DNA from: Pedobacter riviphilus
GTDB taxonomy: Bacteria; Bacteroidota; Bacteroidia; Sphingobacteriales; Sphingobacteriaceae
Assembly: GCF_014692875.1 (NCBI RefSeq)
Contig: NZ_CP061171.1
Location: 2,542,001-2,606,000, forward strand
Length of the DNA stretch: 64,000 bases
Reading direction: 5' to 3'
How positions within the stretch are numbered: the stretch's first letter is position 1; every line of letters begins with the position of its first letter. The position numbers and the translations under genes were made by a program. Shown in pieces: positions 9,441 through 18,056 of this stretch. The notes beneath the pieces are model-generated. The model made no database searches, was not told the DNA's origin, and saw only the letters and a program-made list of their open reading frames with translations.

Positions 9441-10124
9441 TTACTTCATTTTGGTAATCGCAGCTTTAAGATCTCCTATTTCATCATCGGGATCCCCTTC
9501 AGAAGCAAAGATTTGCGCGACATCCATTTCTTTGCCATATACCACTGCATTTGCAGCCGCATCAATCTCCAGCGAAGCGCCATTTACAGAGAGCCCTGCA
9601 AAAAGCCCCTTGCTACGGGAATAGGAATACACCTCGGCATCAAGTTTGTAATCGGTACTCACCGCAGAACTACGTCCAACAGGCCCAGCAGCGACAGAAA
9701 GATCACCCCCAAGGGTAAAGCTGCTTTTCTTGATCGCAGTCAGGCTAATGGCATGTGTAAAAACTAACACAAGTTCAGTCGACTGTACACCCGCCTGAAG
9801 ACCGACACTTCCGCCGGTAATGGTTACAAAAACAGGATTGCTCCAGGAGCCGTCTGCCCTTTTCACCATTGCAATTCCCCTGCCGCGTTTCCCTCCGATA
9901 ACAAAGCCTGCGTTGATCAGCTTTGGCACAATAACAATGCCCTGGGTAAGTTCAAGCAGTCTTGAGGGAATAGATTCTTTCATTTTCCCAAAACCCGAAA
10001 GTACCTGGGTTGAAGCCTTTATTCTTTTTTGCTCCTTGTTCTGAGCGGCGGCGGTATCTGGAAATAATAATGCTGCGCAGCAGAGCACAGCGAGATTCAG
10101 CTTGATCAAATTGATTGTGTTCAT
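9441..10124 (-). CDS. SYLF (Ysc84-like) lipid-binding protein
   Basis: A 227-residue protein with a signal peptide (MNTINLIKLNLAVLCCAALL, ending near AAAQ). The SYLF-domain stretches are all present: IPSRLLELTQGIVIVPKL, the GFVIGGKRGRGIAM loop, GGSVGLQAGVQSTELVLVF, and LFAGLSVNGASLEID. SYLF proteins bind phosphoinositides or other lipids. Bacterial members are exported, and their role is poorly known. The ATG at 10124 is preferred over the frame start at 10154 because it begins the signal peptide. The frameshifted gene at 9031-9418 follows it closely. Confidence 0.85.
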   Translation of the reverse strand: MNTINLIKLNLAVLCCAALLFPDTAAAQNKEQKRIKASTQVLSGFGKMKESIPSRLLELTQGIVIVPKLINAGFVIGGKRGRGIAMVKRADGSWSNPVFVTITGGSVGLQAGVQSTELVLVFTHAISLTAIKKSSFTLGGDLSVAAGPVGRSSAVSTDYKLDAEVYSYSRSKGLFAGLSVNGASLEIDAAANAVVYGKEMDVAQIFASEGDPDDEIGDLKAAITKMK

Positions 10125-10315
10125 ATATATAGAAAAATAACCGGCATTATTCAAGCAGATCTGCTATTACAAACGTTCCGGAAATGCAATATTATACCTT
10201 TTATTTCTTTTCCCGATGGGTCTACTGGTAAATTACCTTTCTGTGAGAAATCACCTGTGATAACCATAAAAATTCAAGAATACAATGGATTAACTGTGAT
10301 CGGGCCTGTATTGGG

Positions 10316-10790
10316 CATTTCGGCAAAAATGGCCAGCCGTTCCGCATTTAAACTGTCACCCCATTTCGCTTTAAAGTGACCACCCGTTTCGGGGCAAACT
10401 GGCCGTTCTGATCTTTCGATCAGCTTTTTTCGCAACTGGCTTTCGGGAATAATTTTTCAATTTCTGCATAAAATAAAGGCTCCTGGGAGCATATCTACTA
10501 TTCGGGATAGACTACGGTCACTTCGCTGTTTTGAAGGGGGTATGGCATTTTTTTACGCGTTCCAGTACCTGCGAATGGATTTTGATCGCTAGAAAGGTCT
10601 GAATTGAGGATAAATCCGGCAGTAAGATGGATTAAACCGAAAAGTCCTGAGGAAAATGGATTTGGATCCGAAGTGTATATTTGTTCAGAGGGAAAGGAAC
10701 TTAGATGTGCATCATCCGGTAATCAATTTGGTGGCCAGTTTGGCCCGAAACAGAGGGGTCACTTTCACCGAAATACACACCCAAAAATAC
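10316..10790. mobile_element. Relic of IS ends, probably IS21-like
   Basis: At 10316-10405 three imperfect repeats of a unit like CCGTTTCGGGGCAAACTGGC occur in tandem. At 10730-10790 a related stretch, GGCCAGTTTGGCCCGAAAC, appears in the opposite orientation. Multiple short terminal repeats with this spacing recall the ends of IS21-family elements, but the istA/istB genes are absent and only about 325 bases separate the two ends. I read this as two inverted element ends or a heavily deleted copy. The family assignment is tentative. Confidence 0.5.
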
Positions 10791-10916
10791 TTTGCATTTC
10801 TTGGATTGCCATGAACAGTAGTGCCATTTCTTGGCGTGGCTGGGCTCATATCAATACACCTCGAAAGTGTCCGCCAAGAGAAATATCGCCTATAATAAAT
10901 ATACCTTATTAAACAG

Positions 10917-10942
10917 CAAAAGCCCAACATTTCTGATGGGCT
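10917..10942 (-). terminator. Terminator for the Imm26-like gene
   Basis: On the minus strand the arms AGCCCA and TGGGCT (loop of 10) are followed by TTTTG. It lies about 60 bases past the stop of the gene at 11001-11474. Confidence 0.5.
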
Positions 10943-11000
10943 CTGCAATAACTCTATTCATTCCTCACACACCACAGGCGTACACCAGCGTGAGAGAGCT

Positions 11001-11474
11001 TTAGTCTAGACCAGGAGGTTTTTTTAATCTTAATCCTTGCAAATATTTGTTCTGAATACCATTATAATAATCTGAAATCCTTTTTTCAACATGAATCTGA
11101 TCCCAGACAGCCAAGCGCTCTAATCCTATGCACTCTTGGCATTCTACTCTTTCACGGGTACCATTCCAATCTATCCAGCAAGTTGCTAAGTCACCTATCT
11201 CTTGAATAAAAAACGGAACCGTTTCTTTTAGGTCTGTAGGTAGCTCGCTGACCCCGATGATCTTCCATGCACCACTTTTTATGGCTTTATGGTTAACTAA
11301 AATTTTAAAGATAATTTTTGATCGTTCTATTAATGAAAGATCAGTTTCCTCTTGGTTTGTTTTAAAATCATAAAATGCATATACATAGTTTGCAATGATT
11401 CTGCCATAAGTATGGTAATCCTCGTCAATCTGCACTTTGAAAAATGCACTTAAAATTTCCTTTTGTTTCAACAT
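11001..11474 (-). CDS. Imm26-like immunity protein, 157 aa
   Basis: A soluble protein containing DEDYHTYGRIIANYVYAFYDF and then VNHKAIKSGAWKIIGVSELP. This pattern (a small beta barrel with a GRI start and an xxG-W-ii-G middle) fits the Imm26 immunity family found beside polymorphic toxins. No toxin is adjacent, so it may be an orphan protector against toxins of other strains. It sits between an IS relic and the toxin-like island. The ATG at 11474 follows an A/T-rich leader. The family call rests on motif memory only. Confidence 0.5.
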   Translation of the reverse strand: MLKQKEILSAFFKVQIDEDYHTYGRIIANYVYAFYDFKTNQEETDLSLIERSKIIFKILVNHKAIKSGAWKIIGVSELPTDLKETVPFFIQEIGDLATCWIDWNGTRERVECQECIGLERLAVWDQIHVEKRISDYYNGIQNKYLQGLRLKKPPGLD

Positions 11475-11632
11475 AAATTAGATTCCTATATATTTATTTA
11501 ATTCTCCGAATGTTTTACTAGCATTTTGATGATAAACTCTACCAAATGGATTTATTTTTGATACACCTCTAATATAATCACGTCAAGCAGATTGATGTAT
11601 AACAAATCCTGCTCAATAACGGAAATAAATTT

Positions 11633-11803
11633 ATGGTGAGCAGAAGTTATAAGCATAAATTTGATGAATTTCTGCGCAGCCGCCCACCGGGTTCGGAATC
11701 AGATATACAGCGGGCGATCTCATCAAATCAATTCGCAAGGCGATCAGAAGATGTAAACTCATCTGTGATCAGAACGCAAAAACGGCAAGTAAATCCAGTA
11801 TGA
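11633..11803 (+). CDS. possible small basic protein, 56 aa
   Basis: The frame begins MVSRSYKHKFDEFLRSRPPG and ends at TGA 11801-11803. It is Arg/Ser-rich and has no recognisable domain. It could be the remnant of a larger gene. The support is weak. Confidence 0.2.
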   Translation: MVSRSYKHKFDEFLRSRPPGSESDIQRAISSNQFARRSEDVNSSVIRTQKRQVNPV

Positions 11804-11901
11804 GTCAGTCTGCGCACGGCAACGCTTTGAAACACAGCTGACAATTACCCTGGATAAACAATCAAAGACATCATTTCAGTAGCTGTTAGTCTCTGCATAT
11901 C

Positions 11902-11957
11902 GGTAATGTGAATACATTACCACCAAAATTTCGGGCCGGAACTAAAGTCCGGCCTTT
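11902..11957 (+). terminator. Tandem hairpins, probable terminator
   Basis: Two hairpins lie close together: GGTAATGT-GAAT-ACATTACC at 11902-11921, and a GC-rich one with arms GGCCGGA and TCCGGCC at 11934-11954 followed by TTT. The second resembles an intrinsic terminator read rightward, but no intact gene lies directly upstream, so it may have outlived its gene. Confidence 0.4.
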
Positions 11958-12166
11958 CACTCCTGCCCCTTGCGGTTAGGGCTTTTCGTAGTGATCAATA
12001 TAAGGAGAAAAGATGCAAATGTCGGACTCTTGATTTGTCCTACATTCATCTTATCGGGAAAAGTCTGCTGCTAAACGATTACTAGCCGGACGGACTGATT
12101 GGACTGCACTCTTTTTTATTTTCCGGTGCTTGTAAACATCTACTTTTATGAACATATTTTAACTGT

Positions 12167-13246
12167 CTATTTTTTTAAGAGGATTTTTTTTATCTGCCCA
12201 AAACACTTTTCGTCTGAAAATTGTTTTTCAACCAATATCAAAGCGTTATCTGAAAAGCGCTGGTACATCTCGTTATCAAGAGCCAACCGGATAACCGATT
12301 CCGCAAACTGCTCACCGGTCTGGGCAGTCAGAAATGAATTTCCGATTCCCTGTTCGATACCACTGGAACCGTGATGGGTCGTAACAAGCGGTATACCATA
12401 AGCAAGCGCTTCAATATTTTTGATCTTCATACCAGACCCCATCCTTACCGGATTGATCGCTATATCTATTTGTGAATACATGATGTCAAGATCTGAAGCA
12501 AAGCCCTTTAAAAAAACATTTTCAATCCCATTGTTGAGCGGAACCTTGCGGCAGATCAGCCCATAGAGATGCAGCTCCAACCCGAGGCTTTTGGGAATTG
12601 ACGGCCATACTTCTTTTAGGAACCAACAAATCGCATCTACATTCGGAAGATAATCGCTAGCTACAAAACCGATTACCTTGGGCGCTGCAGCGCGCTCCTT
12701 TCTTTTTATCCTCATGGGATGAGGGGCCAAAATCAGGTTCCTTTTACCGGTTTTTCTCGCTGAAATATCAAAATCATTCTTTGAAATCAACATCACCTTA
12801 TCATATAACCTATAAATCTTAAATTCACGTTCCGCTGGCATCTCATAGTCCCAGTTATCGTATCTCAGACTGTTGAAACTTTTATTCCTTTCGCTGATAA
12901 TATCATGTGCATCCAAAACCGAAACTACGTGATCGGGTATCGCCCTTAGAAAATAAGACAGGTGAATATATTCAATAAAGCAGATTTTGTAATTTTCGAA
13001 ACTTAAAAGCTTATTGACCAGCAAAATATTCCGTTCCTCATCCGACTTATGTTCATGCTCAAGGAAAACAATATTTACCCTTGGGGGAAGAAGGGGTACA
13101 ATATTCTCCGCAGGCTTTCGTCCAATGTAGACAATAGTCACCAAAGAATACCTGGCCAAGAAATCTATAAGTGCCCTTAAGCGGGCAATGTGGCCTGCGC
13201 CCGTACTCCATACCGCAATATCGGTTATTACCGCACATCTGATCAT
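12167..13246 (-). CDS. Glycosyltransferase, GT4-like (GT-B fold)
   Basis: A 359-residue protein, last gene of the leftward block of the island. The N-terminal half has AVWSTGAGHIARLRALIDFL. The C-terminal half holds the nucleotide-sugar binding region VIGFVASDYLPNVDAICWF and then MGSGMKIKNIEALAYGIPLV, the typical GT4 stretch in which the acidic residue and the aGiP loop hold the donor sugar. It is soluble and probably cytosolic. It begins one base after the stop of the preceding gene. The sugar and acceptor are unknown; context suggests it modifies the exported leader proteins. Confidence 0.8.
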   Translation of the reverse strand: MIRCAVITDIAVWSTGAGHIARLRALIDFLARYSLVTIVYIGRKPAENIVPLLPPRVNIVFLEHEHKSDEERNILLVNKLLSFENYKICFIEYIHLSYFLRAIPDHVVSVLDAHDIISERNKSFNSLRYDNWDYEMPAEREFKIYRLYDKVMLISKNDFDISARKTGKRNLILAPHPMRIKRKERAAAPKVIGFVASDYLPNVDAICWFLKEVWPSIPKSLGLELHLYGLICRKVPLNNGIENVFLKGFASDLDIMYSQIDIAINPVRMGSGMKIKNIEALAYGIPLVTTHHGSSGIEQGIGNSFLTAQTGEQFAESVIRLALDNEMYQRFSDNALILVEKQFSDEKCFGQIKKILLKK

Positions 13247-13247
13247 A

Positions 13248-13886
13248 TCAATTTTCGGTTATTTTTTTCCTAGGGTGGTGGAGCCCTTTGTACTTCAAAT
13301 CAAAGGGGCTGACAAAACGCCATCCGATGGACCTGTTGTATACCGGATTTACTACAGGGTCCAGATCAAGCATAGTCGCTATAGTGCCCAAACGGAGCTC
13401 GCTGTTGAGCCCCCTATACCCTTCTTTAAAAATTTCCTGTGAAATTGCGGACATCGCCCGCTCTGAAATCAGGATTCCGCAGAAAGGCGTAACCCCAACC
13501 GCAAACGGCCTGGCTTTATCTGGCAATTGGTGGACCGTTTTAAACCATACCCAATCATCCCGTTCGGGGTATTTGATACTTGGAACAACCAGCTCACAAT
13601 CCCAGACCCTGGAGAAATAACTTTTCATATCGCAGTCACACCAGCAATCCCATTCCACAATAACATATCGCTCCGCTCTATTTTCGGTATTCGAGTACCA
13701 GTTAAAAACAGAAAGATCGGTACTTAACCAGGCGTCTCTCGGCTCGGACATGATATTCATGACCGTTATGATTTCAATTCCCGGATTATAATCCTCAAAA
13801 CTTTTTCTGTTTTCTTCGAAGGCCAGAATTTTCTCCTTGTCACCTTCCTGGTGCCAACAGATCAATATGATCAATTCTTTCATCAT
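13248..13886 (-). CDS. Unknown protein, possible GT-A-like transferase
   Basis: A 212-residue soluble protein, MKELIILICWHQEGDKEKIL. The stretch ERYVIVEWDCWCDCD at about residues 73-87 looks like the DxD-type edge of a GT-A glycosyltransferase, and the C-terminal part VTPFCGILISERAMSAIS resembles the acceptor side of such enzymes. I cannot name a family. It overlaps the stop of the preceding GT2-fusion gene by four bases (ATGA) and is followed one base later by the GT4 gene, so the three are translationally coupled. Confidence 0.55.
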   Translation of the reverse strand: MMKELIILICWHQEGDKEKILAFEENRKSFEDYNPGIEIITVMNIMSEPRDAWLSTDLSVFNWYSNTENRAERYVIVEWDCWCDCDMKSYFSRVWDCELVVPSIKYPERDDWVWFKTVHQLPDKARPFAVGVTPFCGILISERAMSAISQEIFKEGYRGLNSELRLGTIATMLDLDPVVNPVYNRSIGWRFVSPFDLKYKGLHHPRKKITEN

Positions 13887-15781
13887 CGGGGAAGCGTTTG
13901 TGTTCTATTTTTATGATCAGTTATCACCTCATCAAAGAAAATGAGCAAGTTATCAACGTGAAACTCAAAAGAGAAAACCTTCCGCTTTGCCCAACATTTG
14001 TTCTGCATTTTACTTATCATATTCCTATCATTTAATTTTTCTGCCAGTTCAGCATAAGTTGAGAAGAACAGACCAATTCCCAAACACTTTGTAAGGTTTT
14101 GGCTTGCCACGGTATGCACGGCATTATTCCTTTGAATCATGGGAAGCCCTGCAGCAGCCAGCGTGTTCATCCTGGCGGGATAATTCAGGTCGGGCCATTC
14201 GCATCTTAACAGATCTCCAAAATTATTGCTATCAGAGACATGGAGCCAACCGGCATCATATTTCGAAAGTTCAGCAGTCCAATTGGAAGCTTCACAATTT
14301 GGATGAAGATGAAGATACCTTTTTGCACTTTCAGGAATATCTCTTAACCAATTCCGGTAGGTTTTTTCATGATTTCCATAAAGGTGAATGTGTATTTTCT
14401 GACTTGACAGCACCGAAATATCTAAGGGCGTGAGTCCGAATGGCCTACCTGGAATGACAGTATGTACCTCTCCATCCAATGCAGATAACTTTTTAGACCT
14501 CCTATTTTTAAAATAGCGCTCAGATGGCAAATCCCCATCCAATAACATGGTTTTCGACCGCTCGGGGGAAAAAAATAAGCTGAACCAGGTTTTTGTTTCC
14601 TCATTAATATAAATCTGACCGTCAGATTTTGTGTAGAGATCAGCTAGCTTATCCCAGATGCCCATCTCCCTGCAAAAAAACGGTCCCTCCTTAAAATGCC
14701 ATATGAAAGGGATATCAAGCCCGCTCATGAGCACCTCATGGGCCAGATCTACAGCGACATTGTTCAACAGCGCATATATTACGTCTGGTTTAATCTCGTT
14801 TATACGTTCTTTGTAACCGGAATACGGAATATCCTCAACATTACAGAATGGGATCGGACCAATGGTATTATAATAATACGGCTTTTCGATCCACAGACCA
14901 TACAGTTTATGGCCCCTGTCCTCCAGTGCGCGTATCCGGTCAGCATTATAGGCAAGTTCCCCAACAATTAGTATTTTTAATGGGTTTGTTGAAGCCTTCT
15001 TTTCATCCTTTCCCTTTACTTCGGCAAAGGCTGAATGCTCATCTATAGAAAATCCACCAGCGCTCAAGAATCTAAGTTTATCCCTGACGCCGTAATGGTT
15101 TTTATAAATAAAGATATTTCCCCCATAAAACTCATTTATCAACTTATGCCTTTGCTTGGCATGAGAGACCCATTCAGCTGTAATCAGTTTTGTAGGGACA
15201 AAATCTCCTTTTGCCTTTAATTCTTTCCAGAACATCAGGCTTAAACTGTCCGTTACAATCTCTCTGCGCTCTTTCCATCTGACGTCATTCTTTTTATGTA
15301 ATACCTGTACCAATTGTAAAGGGGGATCATTCTGGCTTCCATTTGAAACAGCGGCACGGCTAAAATAACTGTTGTCGCTATAATTGTATTTAATTCCTGA
15401 AAAGCTGGCAACAGCACCGATATTACCTAAAAGTGCATCATACATCGTCGAGAGATGGTTGGGATAGTAAATATCATCGGAGGGCAAATAGGCAATGAGA
15501 CCGTATTTCGCCAATTTTATCCCCTTATTCAAACAAGCACCAAGCCCCTTGTTATCGGCATTTTTTAAATATCTTACATCCTTAACTTCATTTAAGAGCA
15601 TTTGTATCACCGCATCAGAATCATCTGTGGATCCGTCATTGATAATGATGAGTTCAAACTGATTAAAATTTTGGGCTTTAAGACTGGATATAGCTGCTTT
15701 GATGTAAAAAGATTGGTTATAAGTGGGCATTATAACGGTGATGCCACTGTAAAATCCTTTTTTAGATTCCGTTGTTTTCAT
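13883..15781 (-). CDS. Two-domain glycosyltransferase (GT2 plus GT-B-like)
   Basis: A 632-residue fusion. Residues about 14-230 form a GT2 domain: ITVIMPTYNQSFYIKAAISS, ELIIINDGSTDDSD and the SDD acidic motif in AYLPSDDIYYPNH. From about 270 on there is a second transferase-like domain, KILIVGELAYNADRIRALED at its start and LNYPARMNTLAAAGLPMIQ near the end, as in GT-B enzymes. Two transferases in one chain suggest successive sugar additions. It is the first gene of the downstream half of the leftward block; about 230 bases separate it from the small membrane gene, and that gap contains a 30-bp palindrome. Confidence 0.8.
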   Translation of the reverse strand: MKTTESKKGFYSGITVIMPTYNQSFYIKAAISSLKAQNFNQFELIIINDGSTDDSDAVIQMLLNEVKDVRYLKNADNKGLGACLNKGIKLAKYGLIAYLPSDDIYYPNHLSTMYDALLGNIGAVASFSGIKYNYSDNSYFSRAAVSNGSQNDPPLQLVQVLHKKNDVRWKERREIVTDSLSLMFWKELKAKGDFVPTKLITAEWVSHAKQRHKLINEFYGGNIFIYKNHYGVRDKLRFLSAGGFSIDEHSAFAEVKGKDEKKASTNPLKILIVGELAYNADRIRALEDRGHKLYGLWIEKPYYYNTIGPIPFCNVEDIPYSGYKERINEIKPDVIYALLNNVAVDLAHEVLMSGLDIPFIWHFKEGPFFCREMGIWDKLADLYTKSDGQIYINEETKTWFSLFFSPERSKTMLLDGDLPSERYFKNRRSKKLSALDGEVHTVIPGRPFGLTPLDISVLSSQKIHIHLYGNHEKTYRNWLRDIPESAKRYLHLHPNCEASNWTAELSKYDAGWLHVSDSNNFGDLLRCEWPDLNYPARMNTLAAAGLPMIQRNNAVHTVASQNLTKCLGIGLFFSTYAELAEKLNDRNMISKMQNKCWAKRKVFSFEFHVDNLLIFFDEVITDHKNRTQTLPR

Positions 15782-15871
15782 TTGAAAATTTGAGCGCGAT
15801 AAAGAAATATGTTTTAAGATCGGGAGTTACCAGGTAGTTTTAAATCGTAATTTCGTATTCATATTGATAGA

Positions 15872-15901
15872 TACTTTCTCCGTCTACAGACAGAGAAAGT
15901 A
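15872..15901. promoter_or_regulatory. 30-bp near-perfect palindrome
   Basis: Outer arms TACTTTCTC and GAGAAAGTA (9 bp) enclose inner arms GTCT and AGAC, with one mismatched pair in between. It lies in the 230-base gap between the small membrane gene (stop at 16014) and the GT2 fusion (start at 15781), both leftward. There is no T tail on either strand, so a protein-binding site or mRNA-processing hairpin is more likely than a classic terminator. Confidence 0.5.
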
Positions 15902-16013
15902 CCACAATAACCCTACAAGTATAATATATCAATTGTTCAACAGGCGCTTATGACCAGTCTGGCATCAACAATTTAAAAGAAAGGCATTCGTTCATGATAT
16001 TAGAAATGCTGCT

Positions 16014-16250
16014 TTACAGGTAAAAAAAATACCAACACACTAAACCCACTAGAAGAAAGAAAGCAAACCATCTTGCCCAATCGGCCTTTACGATCAATAA
16101 AACCGTACTGATTCCGCTGAAAATCATTACAAATCTATTTGATATCAGCATTTTTTTATTCATCGGATCAACGAAAAAAAGATACAAAATAAGACCCAAA
16201 AGAATTAAACAGAATAAAATAAGGAAATTGGTCAATCTTTTTTTTGCCAT
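16014..16250 (-). CDS. Small membrane protein, candidate immunity protein
   Basis: A 78-residue protein with about three hydrophobic segments: LTNFLILFCLILLGLILYLFF, FVMIFSGISTVLLIV and WFAFFLLVGLVCWYFF. It starts one base after the stop of the frameshifted leader-protein gene, so the two are tightly coupled. Tiny multi-span membrane proteins placed directly after a bacteriocin or toxin gene usually protect the producer. I do not recognise the sequence family, so the immunity role is inferred from position and topology. Confidence 0.6.
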   Translation of the reverse strand: MAKKRLTNFLILFCLILLGLILYLFFVDPMNKKMLISNRFVMIFSGISTVLLIVKADWARWFAFFLLVGLVCWYFFYL

Positions 16251-16251
16251 C

Positions 16252-17087
16252 TTAAAGTGATTTGTAAACTTTACCTAATTCATTTCCGTTCCTATCCTTT
16301 ACCGTATACAAGACAGATGTTATCCCGCTATTTTCAGATTGCCAATAACTGAGCTTAGTCACCACAATTCCACCACCCGTGTAAGCTGCGTTCATATTCT
16401 CCCAGGTTTCTAAATTAATGTCATCCTGAATAGACTTTATATATAAAGTTCCACTAGCTATTGGGCTTTGGAAAAGAACATCGTTGGTTACGCCCGCAGC
16501 CCACATTGTCCTGGTTAAATTATGATCTGACTTTGTCATTTCACTGAGAAAACCTATTGCTTCTGTGTCGGTCAAGACCAGATTTTCAACTAAGCCATCT
16601 CTGGAAGTACGTTGAGCATAGTGTGGCATCTCGGAGGTCGCACCACCTATTAGTTGATTCTGCCAGGTAGCCCCGCCATCGAAAGAAACTTTATTATAAG
16701 GCATTCCAGATTCTGAAATATAACAATTAGTATCCAGAAGATAGGCTCCACTTGAATCAATCTGAAAAAAACTGCTATGCCCTCCATAGCCACCATAGCC
16801 ACCGCTAACTCCATACCCCCTGCATTCCAACTCCCATAACCGCCATCCAGATGTAGATAAGATAAATTTCCATAATCCCCGTGAACTCCATATCCCCCTG
16901 AGACACCGTCTGGGAAATAAGTGCCGTCCGGAACATTCCCATGATCTACAGCATATACAAAATCTTCCCAGGTACTATAACCATAATAGCCTGCAGCCCC
17001 GCCGCCTTTTGTAGAGATAAGATCATCCATGTTCAATATCTCCATTTCTTCACGGAGAGCGTCCAATTTAAATTTTAATTTTTTCAT
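16252..17087 (-). pseudogene. Double-glycine-leader exported protein A, 1-base frameshift
   Basis: The gene begins MKKLKFKLDALREEMEILNM and reaches a leader end ISTKGGG, then a Gly/Tyr-rich segment. At residue 91 the frame is lost in a run of five C (16816-16820; G on the coding strand) and resumes as YGVSGGYGGYGG. Adding one base gives exactly 278 codons plus stop. The N-terminal 143 residues are nearly identical to the intact gene at 24605, ending with VSFDGGATWQN, and the rest is unrelated to it. Export is probably by the adjacent C39-ABC transporter, which cuts after GG. The small membrane gene follows one base later. The break may be inactivation, slippage-based switching or a sequence error. 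Confidence 0.8.
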
Positions 17088-17216
17088 TTTTTGATTAAGT
17101 GTTTTTTTTTAGCAATTATTTATTTTTTTCAATTTCACTTTTACCGGCTCTAGACCTACCTTCATCATCCATACTTTTTAGATCCACAACTTCACAGATA
17201 GCACTATGGTAGTTGG

Positions 17217-18053
17217 TTATTTTAAGCAGAGAACGTTATATAAGAGTTTACATGATAATAGCAGCTTATAGTTATCGACGACATTGACCTGTTCAAAAAT
17301 AAGGGTAGAGATTTTCAAAAAGAGAGCCACCCTATCTGCCTGCTCCGAAACAACTTCTTTGCATGTTTTCTCCCAACTGTCCAGCCACATGTCTTCGCTT
17401 GGTTTCTTTTGCCACATCACTCCGCCCATGTCCCTGAATTCATCGATATTATCTAAAAAAATATCCATCAGCTGCTCATCAATCTTCACCTGGGCCTCAA
17501 CATGAAGTCTCTGGCTTAAAATATTGACCACTGTTCTGATCTTGACCTTCGCTTCTTTCCGGACCGGAAAAAGAACCTCCGCAAGCCGAAATTGCAACGC
17601 AAGGAGAAAAGAAAAAATACTGTCCTCGTCGACTTTGTCTTCTGCCAGCTTTTCAACGATCAATGCAGAAACCCCGGTTTTTATTTCCAGATACGATACC
17701 TGATCAATCAGCTTCGCCCGGTTGACATCCAAAGAACCCCCACCTGAAAAGACGGCATTATTCGGAAAATCCATAAAAAAACCATCTACCGGGAATTTAT
17801 TACCCATATTTACCGATGGATTGGATTTTACGAAAGATTTAAGTTCTCCCACAAATTCCTGTATTTCTTTTTCACTTCTGGGATTGAATCCTATGCTAAT
17901 ATTCTGCCCTTGTATTGAGCCAAAATCGATCAGAAAGGGTCTGCCTTCTTTCCGATGTCTGGAAATGAACCGGGAGACACATTCAGACCTTAATAGCTCC
18001 TGCCAATTGTCCTGTCGGTAAAAAACCGATATTTTTAAACTACTCTTCACCAT
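17217..18053 (-). CDS. Unknown 278-aa protein, possible SpaB_C-like
   Basis: A soluble protein beginning MVKSSLKISVFYRQDNWQELL, lying between the GalT-like transferase and leader protein A. The order of features (ISVFY start, a helix, GRPFLIDFGSIQGQNISIGF where SpaB_C proteins have their FIRY-HLRLR strands, then a long helical C-terminus) and the length of about 280 residues weakly resemble the thiopeptide-type bacteriocin biosynthesis domain (C-terminal part of lantibiotic dehydratases). The key residues are not clear, so this remains a hypothesis. It starts three bases after the preceding gene, and its place in the operon suggests precursor handling or modification. Confidence 0.5.
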   Translation of the reverse strand: MVKSSLKISVFYRQDNWQELLRSECVSRFISRHRKEGRPFLIDFGSIQGQNISIGFNPRSEKEIQEFVGELKSFVKSNPSVNMGNKFPVDGFFMDFPNNAVFSGGGSLDVNRAKLIDQVSYLEIKTGVSALIVEKLAEDKVDEDSIFSFLLALQFRLAEVLFPVRKEAKVKIRTVVNILSQRLHVEAQVKIDEQLMDIFLDNIDEFRDMGGVMWQKKPSEDMWLDSWEKTCKEVVSEQADRVALFLKISTLIFEQVNVVDNYKLLLSCKLLYNVLCLK

Positions 18054-18056
18054 GGC

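Larger units (their letters stand above)
10125..11000. other. Non-coding stretch with IS-end relic
   Basis: Between the SYLF and Imm26-like genes I see no credible protein gene. Short frames at 10604-10912 and 10712-10948 lack any family signal. The interval holds the inverted IS-end repeats and a minus-strand terminator, described separately. Confidence 0.5.
11475..12166. other. Mostly non-coding stretch before the glycosyltransferase block
   Basis: About 690 bases with no clear gene. A 56-codon frame starts at the ATG at 11633, and two hairpins occur at 11902-11957. The base composition of the middle part differs from the AT-rich flanks, which suggests remnants of a lost insertion. Confidence 0.35.

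Noticed and set aside
10604..10948. Short ORFs in the IS-relic region
   Set aside because: Opposite-strand overlapping frames with no family signal.
17088..17216. Possible 18-residue peptide gene (MDDEGRSRAGKSEIEKNK)
   Set aside because: The frame is open only briefly in the leader of gene A and lacks a ribosome site; it is more likely untranslated leader.
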